Below are positions 11,020-23,246 of a stretch of DNA of 64,000 nucleotides, piece after piece (position 1 is the first letter of the stretch; each line of letters begins with the position of its first letter). The stretch covers positions 23,846,820 through 23,910,819 of the forward strand of contig CM040103.1 of assembly GCA_022496805.1 (NCBI GenBank), written 5' to 3'. The stretch is from Pohlia nutans. Its lineage: Eukaryota; Streptophyta; Bryopsida; Bryales; Mniaceae. Position numbers and translations under genes: made by a program. The notes under the pieces are model-generated. The model searched no databases. It was not told the origin of the DNA and saw only the letters and a program-made list of their open reading frames with translations.

Positions 11020-13640
11020 TGTGACGTGACGAGCCATCAGAGACCCTCGAGACAAGACATCGGCCCCATCGCAAAACCCTGGCCCCATAGATGTGGAGAA
11101 TATTGAGAATAGTTTTGTGAATAGTTCGAGAATTTGCCCTCCCAACTCACACCCCCGCTCGTCACGTGACGAGTACTAATTGTGAAACCTGGACCCTGGG
11201 AAATAGGCCTCGGCCACGACGCCTCACCCACCCCCCAACGAGTTCTAGAATTTTGCCCTCCCCACTCACACCCCAGCTCGTACGTGACGAGTACTAATTG
11301 TGAAACCTAGACCCTGGGAAATAGGCCTCGGCAACGACGCTTCACCCACGCCCAACGAGTTCGAGAATTTTGCCCTCCCTACTCACACCCCTGCTCGTAC
11401 GTGACCAGTACTAGTTGCGAAACCTGGACCTTGGGAGATAGGCCTCGGCCACGACGCCTCACCCACGCCCCAACAAGTTCGAGAATTTAGCCCTCCCCAC
11501 TCACACCTCAGCTCGTACGTGACGAGTACTAATTGTGAGACCTGGACCCTGGGAAATAGGCCTCGGCCACGACGCTTCACCCACGCCCAACGAGTTCGAG
11601 AATTTAGCCCTCCCCACTCACACTCCAGCTCGTTACGTGACGAGTACACATTGTCAACCCTGGCCCTGGGAGTTAGGCCTCGGCCACGACGCCACCCACA
11701 CGCCCCAGCGAGTTCGAGAATGTCGCCCTCCCCAACTCACCCCAGCACGTACGTGACAAGTACTAGTTGAGAAACCTGGAACCTAGGAGATAGGCCTCGG
11801 TCACCACGCCTCACCCACGCCCAACGAGTTCGAGAATTTAGCCCTCCCCACTCACACCCCAGCTGGTCACGTGACGAGTACACATTGTGAAACCTGGACC
11901 CTAGGAGATAGGCCTCGGCCACGACGACTCAACCACGCCCCAACAAGTTTGAGAATTTAGCCCTCCCCACTCACACCCCAGCTCGTACATGACGAGTACT
12001 AATTGTGAAACCTGGACCCTGGGAAATAGGCCTCGGCCACGACGCCTCATCCACGCCCAACGAGTTCGAGAATTTTGCCCTCTCCACTCACACCCTAACT
12101 CATCACGTGACGAGTACACATTGTGAACCCTGGCCCTCGAAGTTAGGCCTCGGCCACAACGCCACCCACACGCCCCAGCGAGTTCGAGAATTTTGCCCTC
12201 CCCAACTCACCCCTGTACGTACGTGACAAGTACTAGTTGTGAAACGTGGACCCTGGGAAATAGGCCTCGGCCACGACGCCTCACCCACACCCAACGAGTT
12301 CGAGAATCTTGCCATGCCCACTCAAACCCCAGCTCGTCACGTGACGAGTACACATTGTGAACCGTGGCCTTGGGAGTTAGGGCTCGCCCACGACGCCACC
12401 CACACGCCCCAGTGAGTCAAGAAATTTGCCCTCCCCAACTCACCCCTGCACGTACGTGACAAGTACTAGTTGTGAAACTTGGACCCTTGGGAAATAGGCC
12501 TCGGCCACGACGGCTCGCCCACGCCCAACGAGTTCGAGAATTTTGCCCTCTCCACTCACACCCAAACTCGTCACGTGACGAGTACACATTGTGAACCCTG
12601 GCCCTCAAAGTTAGGCCTCCGCCACGACGCCACCCACACGCCCCAGCGAGTTCGAGAATTTTGCCCTCCTCAACTCACCCCAGCACGTACGTGACAAGTA
12701 CTAGTTGTGAAACCTGGACCCTGGGAAATAGGCCTCGGCCACGACGCCTCACCCACGCCGAACGAGTTTGAGAATTTTCCCCTCCCCACTCACACCCCAG
12801 CTCGTACATAACGAATACTAGTTGTGAAACCTGGACCCTGGGAGATAGGCCTCGGCCAGGACGCCTCACCGACGCCCAACGAGTTCGAGAATTTTGCCCT
12901 CCCCATGCACACCCCAGGTCGTCAGGTGACGAGTACAAATTGTGACCCTCGGCCCTGGGAGTAAGGCCTTGGCCAGGACGCCACCCACACGCCCCAGCGA
13001 GTTCGAGAATTTTGCCCTCCCCAACTCACCCCAGCACGTACGTGACAAGTACTAGTTGTGAAACCTGGACCCTGGGAAATAGGCCTCGGCCACGACGCCT
13101 CACCCACACCCAACGAGTTCGAGAATTTTGCCCTCCCCACTCACACCCCAGCTCGTCACGTGACGAGTACACATTGTAAACCGTGGCCCTGGGAGTTAGG
13201 GCTCGCCCACGACGCCACCCACACGCCCCAGTGAGTCAAGAAATTTGCCCTCCCCAACTCACCCTTGCACGTACGTGACAAGTACTAGTTGTGAAACCTG
13301 GACCCTGGGAAATAGGCCTGGGGCACGACGCCTCACCCACACCCAACGAGTTCGAGAATTTAGCCCTCCCCATTCACACTCCAGCTCGTCACGTGACGAG
13401 TACACATTGTGAACCGTGGCCCTGGGAGTTAGGGCTCGGCCAGGACGCCACCCACACGCCTCAGTGAGTCAAGAAATTTGCCCTCCCCAACTCACCCTTG
13501 CACGTACGTGACAAGTACTAGTTGTGAAACCTGGACCCTGGGAAATAGGCCTTGGCCCGGACGCCTCACCCACGCCCAACAAGTTCGAGAATTCTGCCCT
13601 CCCCATCGACACCTTAGCTCGTACGTGACGAGTACACATT
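11020..13640. repeat. Tandem array, ~23 units of ~115 bp with a G-box dyad
   Basis: Each unit combines CGAGTTCGAGAATTTTGCCC, CTCACACCCCAGCTCGT and a central CACGTGAC or TACGTGAC, then a GGACCCTGGGAAATAGGCC stretch. The fullest form of the centre is the perfect 16-bp palindrome CTCGTCACGTGACGAG (for example near 11156, 12330 and 13155). It contains CACGTG, the plant G-box core bound by bZIP and bHLH factors. Variant units alternate TACGTGACAAG and CACGTGACGAG. The array fills the whole space between the divergent methyltransferase and transposase genes of M1, so it sits where their promoters must be. Confidence 0.9.
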
Positions 13641-13728
13641 GCCCCTCACAATCCATCTTCTCGTGTCTTCTTTGTTGATTTATTTCTCTTGCTTAACCAA
13701 GTAGTATCTCTCTAGCCCGATTTTTTCT

Positions 13729-16700
13729 ATGGCCAGCATTTCTGTTAGAGATGACGAGGTCCCACTAGTTCTACCCGTAGGTGAGACTGGCTTTGTCAAA
13801 GTCACCTCTAACCTCCTCTACATTAGGTTCGGTCTAGCTGAAAGCTCTATGATGGTCGAAGAAGAGGTCCTTAAGAAGTATGGAATAGTAAAAGAGGGCA
13901 TTTTACAGTCTAGATGTGAAGATGACGAGGGTTTCTACTGGCTCCTCCATCCGGGTCAGTACAAAGCATACGGTCTTATCCCGCAGCAACTGGCTGCATA
14001 CATTGAAATTTTAGCCCCTGCCTCTGATACTTCCACTGTAGAGTTGCCTCACGCACGTCGTGATAGGAGGCAATTTGCAGATCCAACTCGTTCCGTTGCA
14101 GATATAATGGTCAATCTTCGTAATGTGAAACGCGAGAGTCTAGACCCCATCATTGAGTTCTCCAGTGAATCTGAGGGGGAAACACCATCACTACCCTCGC
14201 AACTTCCAAACTTGAATGAACCAGCTCCTTTTGTTGCCAGTCAAGCTACTGTCCGCACCCCGGCTAATAGTCCATCTTCCTCCTTATTCTCCCTCCTTCC
14301 TCTATATCCTAGTAGTTCACAAGATTGTCCTAGTGTTATGCAATGTTTGCGGAAGCTGTCTAGTGTTCCTGGCTCTCGTAATGAACTTGCTCAAATAGAT
14401 TTTGATCGCATCGAATATTTCAAGGTGCAGTTCCTTCCCTCGCAGTTAGACGGGGATGTGGTCTTTGAGCTACCACCGGTTTCTGGGCGTGTACACTCTT
14501 CCGGAGCCCGGAGCATGGAGGGAATGGACAAGCGTTATGATGGCCACACATGGTGCCGCACCACGACGTCCAACATCCACAACCCCTTCGGTTTGAAGTT
14601 CAGGAGGTCGGCGTGCGTTGGACACTTGCGTTGCGACAACGAAGACTGTGACTATCTTGCTAGAACGTATAAGAAGAATGAGACAGAGTGGACTGGTACA
14701 ACTAACTTCCCGTTCGATATTCGTCAAAGCCCTCCTCCGGAATCTTCCATTGCATGTAGAGTCTGCAAGAAAGCCCCTTCTTGTCGTGACTCTTGCACGG
14801 CGCGCGTGTATTACGTGCTCAATGTGAACGACAGGTCTCGTGCATGTATCCATTTGGGCTTCCATTGACATCCCGTCACTGATGGACCGTGCAGAGAGTC
14901 CATGGAGACCATTACTGGCTTGATTGCATCGGAGGTGGCGAAGACTCCCACCGCCAAAAACTCGGCCATCGCTCTTGCAGCTAGCAAGGAGTTCCTCGAG
15001 ACGTTTCTTGTCCACAGTGGGCCAGGCCCAAAAGAGATGCTCCAAGGACAAGAACTGGACAAGGTGATGGACAAGTTCCGCATGCTTAGGTCTCCGAACG
15101 TTCGAAACATGATCGCCACTATTCGTGCTCAGGGCAAAGGCAAAGTCGAGATTGATCAAATTCTAGAGATGAAGCGGCATGCGAAGATCGAGTTTATACA
15201 CGACAGCGTATTCCCGGGACAATGCCAGGAAAAGGTATATCTCTTCAAAATGCTCGTGCATGGCCCCGGGAGTGGCGTCGACCTTGTGAGAAGAATGCAA
15301 CCTGGAGGTGACCTCCAAAATTGCTTCGTCATGTTCGATCACGTGAAGAGAGTGAAGCCATGGACCACCATTGCCTGCCATGTTTATGACTCCACCTACT
15401 GCAAAGTGATGACCATCGCTGTCTGCGATATGCAAACGGAAGGCACTGAGGGACAACTTATATTTTGGCGTTGCCTGAACAAAGTCATGGACAACAATGG
15501 CGTACCGAATCCAAACTTCAAAGGTTTCATGTGCGACAGCGCACAAGCAAACTTCAATGCAGTTCGCATTGTCTATGGCTCGGGCAATCCTGCCGTGCCT
15601 ATGGTAGACCGTGAAAGGACTTGTCTATTCTACTGGGCAACGAGCATGCACAAGCACACTGAGAAGCTGATCGCCAAGAACTTCCAGAATCAACACATCA
15701 GGCTTTGCAAACAATATAAAGATGCCCAAACAATGGACGAATCTGACAGGATGTACCTTGAGTTGAGAGCGTGGTGGTACTCGTCCGGTGCTGCTTCAGA
15801 GGATGCGATTCGCGAGCTTGAAGACTGGCTGGGCTTTTGGCATTTTTGCTACCGTCAATGGGGCGGTTTCATGGAAACGGTAAAATATCAAAAGCACCCT
15901 TTCATTTCACGTGGATGTTGAGAATATGTTGTAGTCCCTCGATGTCGATGGCCCTTCCCCCGTACTTGCCTGCATGTTGACGGGGTCAAGTATTGACCCC
16001 TCGGGCCCGACGGTTGCTTGGACACCTACCACTGTAAATAAATTTAGAGGAACAAAGGGCACTTAGATAATAGCCGTCGGCCACGACGGCTATTTTTCTT
16101 AAATATTTATATATTTTTTTTTTTCGCAAATCAGAGTAAAAAAATAGAACTTGAAAAAAAAAAAAATCCTTCAAACGCGATTTTTTATACATCTATTACC
16201 CCAACGTAATTATTATTAAAACTTTCCTAAACCATGAGATCAAAATTGTTTTGTGCAATAAGATAAATTGGGTGATGCCATTTCTGCAGAATCTTACCGC
16301 AGATGAACTAGCAGACATCCCAACATGCAACCTTGCAGAGACCGTTCACAACAAGTGGATGCAAGCCTCCGGGAAGCGAGGCTCGGACCTCTTTGTCGCC
16401 ACCACCGATGATTGGGCCCGTGCGTTCATGCAGATGACCAACTACAGAACATTTCTATGTGGAGGTCCGTCTGGAACTGGTCCGTCCAAGCACGATCTAA
16501 AATTGAAGAGGGCTATGGCATCCCATGACGGCAAGAAGATCGCCGAAGCAATTAACAACATACCTGGGGCTGCGGAGGTTTCTACACGAGTTCCACACTT
16601 GGAAGGGGAAGAGGTGTTTGGATCGTCCAAGAGAAAGCTCTACATGCCAGTGGGTTGCGAGGGAGATTCTCATCGCCCTGACAAGGTGAACTTCTCGCAT

Positions 16701-17669
16701 CCACGTGTCCAAACACGATCTGCCTCTGCTAGAATGAACTCGGAGCAATCACCAAGATCTACTTCCCCGGTTCCATTCACAACTAGGGTGTTGGAGACTG
16801 ACTATGACACTTCAAAATGGCACATTGCAAGGATGTCACACAAGTCCAGAAAGCAGTGTCACGCTGTGCAAGCGGGGAATGGCAACAAGTGCAAGATGTT
16901 GATTGTGAAGGGCGGAAAGGCTACAGCTGCCCCAACCTACCGAGGGACTAGGACGGAGTACAAAGGGACTAAACCTCAGACGGCTGATTTCTGGTTCTGT
17001 CCTGACCAAATCGCACAATGTGTCACGGGTCCGAAGCGTTTCTTTGTCATAGATCGCCCGGAACTCCCGGACGTTTGGCCCGTCCTCTCTGGTACAAACC
17101 TCACGCGTTCGGAGATCCTAGAGCTCCAGGAGGCCGGGTTTCGTCTGCAGTCCACTACAGCCCTTTCGCCTCGACGCCTCTTTACGACGTCGAAAGTGCT
17201 TGAGCCGGTGCTCTGGACTCATCCACGGCCATTGCATGCTGACAGAATCCCATCATCTCGAAACGGCAAAAACGTGCGTCGGAACACCAAGGCTCCCACG
17301 GAAGCTCACCGGAATCAATGGGAGAGTGCTAGAAACGTGAAGGCGAATATTCTCCGCGTTAACCTCCTCCCCTACCCCGGGCTTGGTGCCATCATCGTGC
17401 TCCAGTCCGGGGTGGAGCCCGATGATAATTTGTACAATATTACATTGTGCAATTTTCCGTCATGTACGTGCCCTCATTACGCCAACATGAACTCTGCAGC
17501 TGTTGGGAGGCGTGGCCAGTACGTCAACTGCAAACACCTTTACTATATCTTTCGTTTCTTTTGCAAGCTGGACTATAAAGTTGATACGTACATCCATGCT
17601 CCTACTCTCAGTTTGGACGAGGTTAAAAATATTCTGCTGGCAGCTGGGATCATCAAGACCGAGGAATGA
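13729..17669 (+). pseudogene. MULE-like transposase C of M1 (near-complete, one stop codon)
   Basis: This is the most complete transposase here, about 1176 codons in two exons (13729-15879 and 16290-17669, both phase 0). In order: N-terminal domain ending PGQYKAYGL (residue ~85); Cys/His zinc-binding region (CVGHLRCDNEDCDYL, CRVCKKAPSC, CIHLGFH); DDE-type core with MFDHVKRV, CHVYDSTYCKVMTIAVCDMQ, GFMCDSAQANFNA and SSGAASED; then a SWIM zinc finger (CTC, cysteines at 17463 and 17469, and CKH near 17529-17537). The SWIM finger and core are typical of Mutator-like transposases. The only lesion seen is an in-frame TGA at 14866-14868, between the zinc region and the core. It is divergent from the methyltransferase across the 115-bp array. 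Confidence 0.85.
16068..16095. repeat. Dyad inside the transposase C intron
   Basis: The intron carries ATAGCCGTCG, four spacer bases and CGACGGCTAT. This is the same dyad that forms the centre of every 158-bp unit in element M2. Its presence in M1 links the two elements and suggests a shared recognition site rather than a chance palindrome. Confidence 0.75.
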
Positions 17670-18165
17670 AGAATGAGGACCAGTCTATGTTTAGACGTGG
17701 AGACTAGAACTAGCTGCAATATCTTCCTACTTAGAATAGATGATGCCCTATATTGAATTGGTTGAAGTACTTGCATGATAACTTTGTCCACTATAACTAT
17801 GTATTAGAAAAAAAACAAAAAATAAAATACTACATATAGATCCACATGTTATCTTTCCGTTCTTTGTCTCTTTTAAAAAAGCTCACGTGATGGGGTTCAG
17901 TTTCACCCATGTACCCTATAATTTTCCACCTCTTTACCCTAAAACTTTAACACTGAACTACCCTAGGAAGTAACCCACGGTTATAGGGGCAGCGGTCATA
18001 GGGTACCAAAATTTACTATTATTAGTAAAACCCTAAAAATAGTATTTTATTTTCTAAAATTAGTGTCATTTTTAAAATTTAGATGGATCCTATGCTCTAG
18101 GCTCTCCAAATCCCCGCTCTCCGGACTTGGGCTCTCCTCTCTAGGCTCGCAAGGTAGCGTCGTTG
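17670..18165. other. Right subterminal region of M1
   Basis: No gene is visible after the transposase stop. The segment holds the CCACGGTTATAGG motif near 17976, AT-rich sequence, and then the right inverted repeat with CTCTCC and GGGCTCTCCTCTCTAGG blocks ending at the target duplication. The layout mirrors the left end of M1 and the left end of M2. Confidence 0.7.
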
Positions 18166-19597
18166 CCTTGCGGAGACTATGCACAACAAGTGGCTTCAAG
18201 CGTCAGGCAACAGAGGTAATGACCTCTACATTGCCACTGTCGACAACTACATACGCGCGTTTATGCAGGTAGTGGCATACTACCAATTTCTAAAGGGAGA
18301 CGTTCGAGGATCCGATCCCTGCAAGAACGAGCTCAAACTAAGAAATGCACAACGGCGCGCCAGAAACACAGGCGACCCTAGAGTGCTTAAAGAGGCATTG
18401 CTGGACATGCCCGGAGCTGATGAGTTTTGCATCCGTGATCCTCACCTAGAAGGAGAGGAGGTATTCGGCTCAACCAAGCGCAAGCCAGACCTGCCACTTC
18501 GAGACGACGGTGAGTCCCATCGGCCGGATACAGTGAACTACTCTCGCCCCCGTGGATTGAAGCGAGCTGCTCGAGAGAGAGTAGCCTCTCTGCCAGTCAT
18601 AGCCGAGGAGGAAGAATCCAAAGCTCTAGAGGTCATTGCATCTCCCGTGATTCCATCCTCACCACCTGTCCTGGAAGGTGGTATTCAGCATATTACTGCG
18701 GTCCAGGAATCCACTGTGAAAGAGCGACTTTGGCACATTGCTTGGCTGTCCAAAACAAGTGCCAAGTCGTGTTGGGCAATGAGAGCAGTAACTAAGAAGA
18801 AGTGCGATGCCAAAATTGTCCGGAATTCGACTAACACCCCCGCTCCAACATACACCGGTGAATGGCTGAACGTGAGGTTGGGCAGGGAGATATCCGAACA
18901 ATTCTTCTTTTGCCCTGATGACATCGACAGGTGCGTGAAGGGCACTCGACGCAAGTGGGTGAGGCACTTTTCGTCCACGGAACCAAGGCCGCCAATTCCC
19001 GATGTGTGGCCCGTGAAGCTGGGAACGAACCTCAAGCTCAAGGAGATTCAAGTGCTCGAAGCTGCAGGATTTCAGCTCCCACAGAAAATTCAAGTGTCTC
19101 CCAGGAGGCTATTTTCCAATGCACCGCTGCCTTCAGATATGTCCACTGTCCCAGTGCCAAGTGATGCAGACTGGTATCCAGGAAAGCGGAAGTCCAAGAA
19201 AGTTTGCCGTCAAGCCAACGTTCCCACCTCCAAGCAGTGTCTCAGCATCGATTCCTCCAAGATTTTGAAGGCCAGACTCTACGGCGTTACGATGGTACCG
19301 CACCTAGGGTATGGGTGCATCATTGCTCTGGACTCTGGAACTCCACCTGCTGTGACACAATACCAGATTACAGTGAGCTCGAAACCTGCATGCACCTGTC
19401 CTGCATTCAAACAAACCATGGTCAAGTTCGGTAAGAAAGGTGGGTATTTCAGCTATTGCAAACACATTTATTACGTCTTCATAAAGGTGTGCAAGCGTGA
19501 CCCCAACGTCGACCTATTCATGCATGCCCCGACTTTCAGCTTCAACGAAATTAAACTCCTGCTCGAGAGTGGAATTTTGACCCGATCTAACTCATAG
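18166..19597 (+). pseudogene. MULE-like transposase A, 3' part (M0)
   Basis: This is the continuation of the gene broken at 6034. It resumes ETMHNKWLQASGNRG at the second copy of the target duplication and stays open for 472 codons to the stop. It carries a TVDNYIRAFMQ segment, a conserved DPHLEGEEVFGSTKRK stretch, and a SWIM-type zinc finger near the end (PACTCPAF then YCKHIYYVF). It matches the C-terminal half of the transposase-derived ORF at 40692-43064 almost residue for residue. Together with 3702-6034 it once made a transposase of the same plan as the one at 13729-17669. Confidence 0.85.
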
Positions 19598-20395
19598 GCA
19601 TTTTATTTAGTATATGGACAAAGTCTACATTTGATTATCAACAGTCATATTAAGTAGACCTTTTCTCCGGGTTTTAATGATAATCATTGATCTCAAAGTA
19701 ATATATTAATCTTGAGTTCGCGCATTTTAAACGAGTGCCCTCTGCTTGTTTTAGCCTGCATGCGCGTCTCAATCTTTGCGCAAACCGCTTTATAGAACTC
19801 ATGTATGGACAGGCTTCCATGTTTTTCAACCGCGGATCCTTCAATGCCTTAGGTTAGTCATTGCCGTGGTTCCCTGGTCGATTTGTTTGCTGTGGTTCCA
19901 TGGTCTGTTTGGTTCGAAGTCCTGGGTTCCATGGATGCACGACTAGGATGGACTGGTGCTCGTGGCTGATGACGACCAGCAGCCCCCCAAACTCAAAAAT
20001 ATTCAAACGCTTGACTTACAGGAAAAATACCCCGCGGTAAAAGCCCCAAGTGGATTATAAACCTCCTTGGTATTTCCAAGGTTTGTGGCAGCCCATGGAT
20101 GCAGCTCACATGTCGTCCTCGTGGCCGAGGACGACCAGCAGCCCCCTAAACTCAAAAATATTCAAACGCTTGACTTACAGAAAAACAAAAACCCTGCGAT
20201 AAAAGCACTCGGTGGATTATAAACCTCCTTGGTAACTCCAAGGTTAGTGACAGCCCATGGATGCTGCCAGTAAGTTATGTTGTCCTCATGGTCGAGGACG
20301 TCCAAAAAAGCACCAAAGTCAATTTGATTCAAACACAGGATGAATAGAAACGACTCATCTATGGAACATCCAAGGTTTCCATGGACCCATGGATG
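19598..20395. repeat. M0 non-coding tail with 127-bp array units
   Basis: After the transposase stop about 280 bases show nothing recognisable. From about 19880 the DNA repeats CCATGGATGCAGC, GTCGTCCTCGTGGCCGAGGACGACCAGCAGCCCCC and ATTCAAACGCTTGACTTACAG elements, which are variants of the 127-bp unit at 143-1130. The run is cut at CCATGGATG by insertion of element M2. Confidence 0.75.
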
Positions 20396-20562
20396 CAACG
20401 ACACTACCGTGCGAGCCTAGAGAGAAGAGCCCAAGTGTGGAGAGCGGGGATTTGAAGAGCCTAGAGCATAGGACCCATCTGAATTTTAAAAATTACTCTA
20501 ATTTTAGAAAATAAAACTCTATTTTTAGATTATATACTATTTATAGTAAATTATAGTATTCT

Positions 20563-23246
20563 CGGCATCCTGAAACCATTCGCGTCACAAGTTCTCTGCG
20601 TGATTGTGTTGGAGCAAGATGCAGACCCTGGACCCTCCGACATGGCCGTCATGGCCGACGGCTATGTCGAAGGGCCAAGGCTTGCTTGCAATGTCAAGGT
20701 TGTGGTGTGGAATTTGAAGTAGGCATCCCGAAACCATTGGCGTCACGAGTTCTTCGCGTGATTGTGTTGGAGCAAGATGCAGACTTTGGACCCTCCGACA
20801 TAGCCGTCGTGGCCGACGGCTATCTGGAAGGGCCAGGGCTTGCTTGCAATGTTACTGTTGTGGTGTGGAATTTGAAATAGGCATCCCGAAACCATTGGCG
20901 TCACGAGTTCTCTGCGTGATTGTGTTGGAGCAAGATGCAGACCTTGGACCCTCCGACATAGCCGTCGTGGCCGACGGCTATCTGGAAGGGCCAGGGCTTG
21001 CTTGCAATGTCACTGTTGTGGTGTGGAATTTGAAGTAGGCATCCCGAAACCATTGGCGTCACGAGTTCTCTGCGTGATTGTATTGGAGCAAGATGCAGAC
21101 CTTGGACCCTCCAACATAGCCGTCGTGGCCGACGGCTACCTGGAAGGGCCAGGGCTTGCTTGCAATGTCACTGTTGTGGTGCGGAATTTGAAGTAGGCAT
21201 CCCAAAACCATTGGCGTCACGAGTTCTCTGCGTGATTGTGTTGGAGCAAGATGCAGACCTTGGACCCTCCGACATAGCCGTCGTGGCCGACGGCTATCTG
21301 GAAGGGCCAGGGCTTGCTTGCAATGTCACTGTTGTGGTGTGGAATTTGAAGTAGGCATCCCGAAACCATTGGCGTCACGAGTTCTCTGCGTGATTGTGTT
21401 GGAGCAAGATGCAGACCTTGGACCCTCCAACATAGCTGTCGTGGCCGACGGCTATCTGGAAGGGCCAGGGCTTGCTTGCAATGTCAAGGTTGAGGTGTGG
21501 AATTTGAAGTAGGCATCCCGAAACCATTGGCGTCACGAGTTCTTCGCGTGATTGTGTTGGAGCAAGATGCAAACCTTGGACCCTCCGACATAGCCGTCGT
21601 GGCCGACGGCTATCTGGAAGGGCCAGGGCTTGCTTGCAATGTCACTGTTGTGGTGTGGAATTTGAAGTAGGCATCCCGAGACCATTGGCGTCACGAGTTC
21701 TCTGCGTGATTGTGTTGGAGCAAGATGCAGACCTTGGACCCTCCGACATAGCCGTCGTGGCCGACGGCTATCTGGAAGGGCCAGGGCTTGCTTGCAATGT
21801 CACTGTTGTGGTGTGGAATTTGAAGTAGGCATCCCGAAACCATTGGGGTCACGAGTTCTCTGCGTGATTGTGTTGGAGCAAGATGCAGACCTTGGGCCCT
21901 CCGACATAGCCGTCGTGGCCGACGGCTATCTGGAAGGGCCAGGGCTTGCTTGCAATGTCACTGTTGTGGTGTGGAATTTGAAGTAGGCATCCCGAAACCA
22001 TTGGCGTCACGAGTTCTCTGCGTGATTGTGTTGGAGCAAGATGCAGACCTTGGACCCTCCGACATAGCCGTCGTGGCCGACGGCTATCTGGAAGGGCCAG
22101 GGCTTGCTTGCAATGTCACTGTTGTGGTGTGGAATTTGAAGTAGGCATCCCGAAACCATTGGCGTCACGAGTTCTCTGCGTGATTGTGTTGGAGCAAGAT
22201 GCAGACCTTGGACCCTCCGACATAGCCGTCGTGGCCGACGGCTATCTGGAAGGGCCAGGGCTTGCTTGCAAGGTCACTGTTGTGGTGTAGAATTTGAAGT
22301 AGGCATCCCGAAACCATTGGCGTCACGAATTCTCTGCGTGATTGTGTTGGGGCAAGATGCAGACCTTGGACCCTCCGACATAGCCGTCGTGGCTGACGGC
22401 TATCTGGAAGGGCCAGGGCTTGCTTGCAATGTCAAGGTTGTGGTGTGGAATTTGAAGTAGGCATCCCGAAACCATTGGCGTCACGAGTTCTTCGCGTGAT
22501 TGTGTTGGAGCAAGATGCAGACCTTGGACCCTCCGACATAGCCGTCGTGGCCGACGGCTATCTGGAAGGGCCAGGGCTTGCTTGCAATGTCACTGTTGTG
22601 GTGTGGAATTTGAAGTAGGCATCCCGAAACCATTGGCGTCACGAGTTCTCAGCGTGATTGTGTTGGAGCAAGATGCAGACCTTGGACCCTCCGACATAGC
22701 CGTCGTGGCCGACGGCTATCTGGAAGGGCCAGGGCTTGCTTGCAATGTCAAGGTTGTGGTGTGGAATTTGAAGTAGGCATCCCGAAACCATTGGCGTCAC
22801 GAGTTCTTCGCGTGATTGTGTTGGAGCAAGATGCAGACCTTGGACTCTCCGACATAGCCGTCGTGGCCGACGGCTATCTGGAAGGGCCAGGGCTTGCTTG
22901 CAATGTCACTGTTGTGGTGTGGAATTTGAAGTAGGCATCCCGAGACCATTGGCGTCACGAGTTCTTTGCGTGATTGTGTTGGAGCAAGATGCAGACCTTG
23001 GACCCTCCGACATAGCTGTCGTGGCCGACGGCTATCTGGAAGGGCTAGGGCTTGCTTGCAATGTCACTGTTGTGGTGTGGAATTTGGAGTAGGCATCCCG
23101 AGACCATTGGCGTCACGAGTTCTCTGCGTGATTGTGTTGGAGCAAGATGCAGACCCCGGATCCTCCGACATAGCGGTCGTGGCGGACGGCTATGTGGAAG
23201 GGCAAGGGCTTGCTTGCAATGTCAGTGTTGTACTGTGAAATTTGTG
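20563..23246. repeat. Tandem array, ~17 units of exactly 158 bp, with dyad
   Basis: The unit starts GGCATCCCGAAACCATTGGC and recurs with an exact 158-base spacing through most of the block. Unit similarity is very high in the middle and lower at both edges, as expected from unequal exchange. Each unit contains ATAGCCGTCG-N4-CGACGGCTAT, a 10-bp-arm dyad. Because 158 is not a multiple of three, each unit restarts a 64-codon ORF that overlaps the next one. These ORFs are a consequence of the repetition and there is no reason to think them translated. Confidence 0.95.

Larger units (their letters stand above)
6035..18165. mobile_element. MULE-like element M1 (12.1 kb) with methyltransferase and transposase
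   Basis: The element is bounded by a perfect 9-bp target duplication, CCTTGCGGA at 6026-6034 and 18166-18174. Joining the host across it restores the reading frame of transposase A (SCNLA-ETMHNKW). The ends are imperfect inverted repeats. The left reads CGGAAATGCTAGGATGTGAGCC; the right, reversed, reads CAACGACGCTACCTTGCGAGCC. Both continue into CTAGAGAGGAGAGCC and GAGAGCC-type octamers. Inside are a ParB-methyltransferase gene (minus strand), a 2.6-kb tandem array and a nearly full transposase gene (plus strand). The 9-bp duplication and SWIM-finger transposase place it in the Mutator-like superfamily. Confidence 0.93.

Noticed and set aside
20686..23092. A family of 64-residue proteins in tandem
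   Set aside because: The ORFs follow from a 158-bp repeat read in one frame, each crossing a unit border. No start context or outside homologue supports translation.
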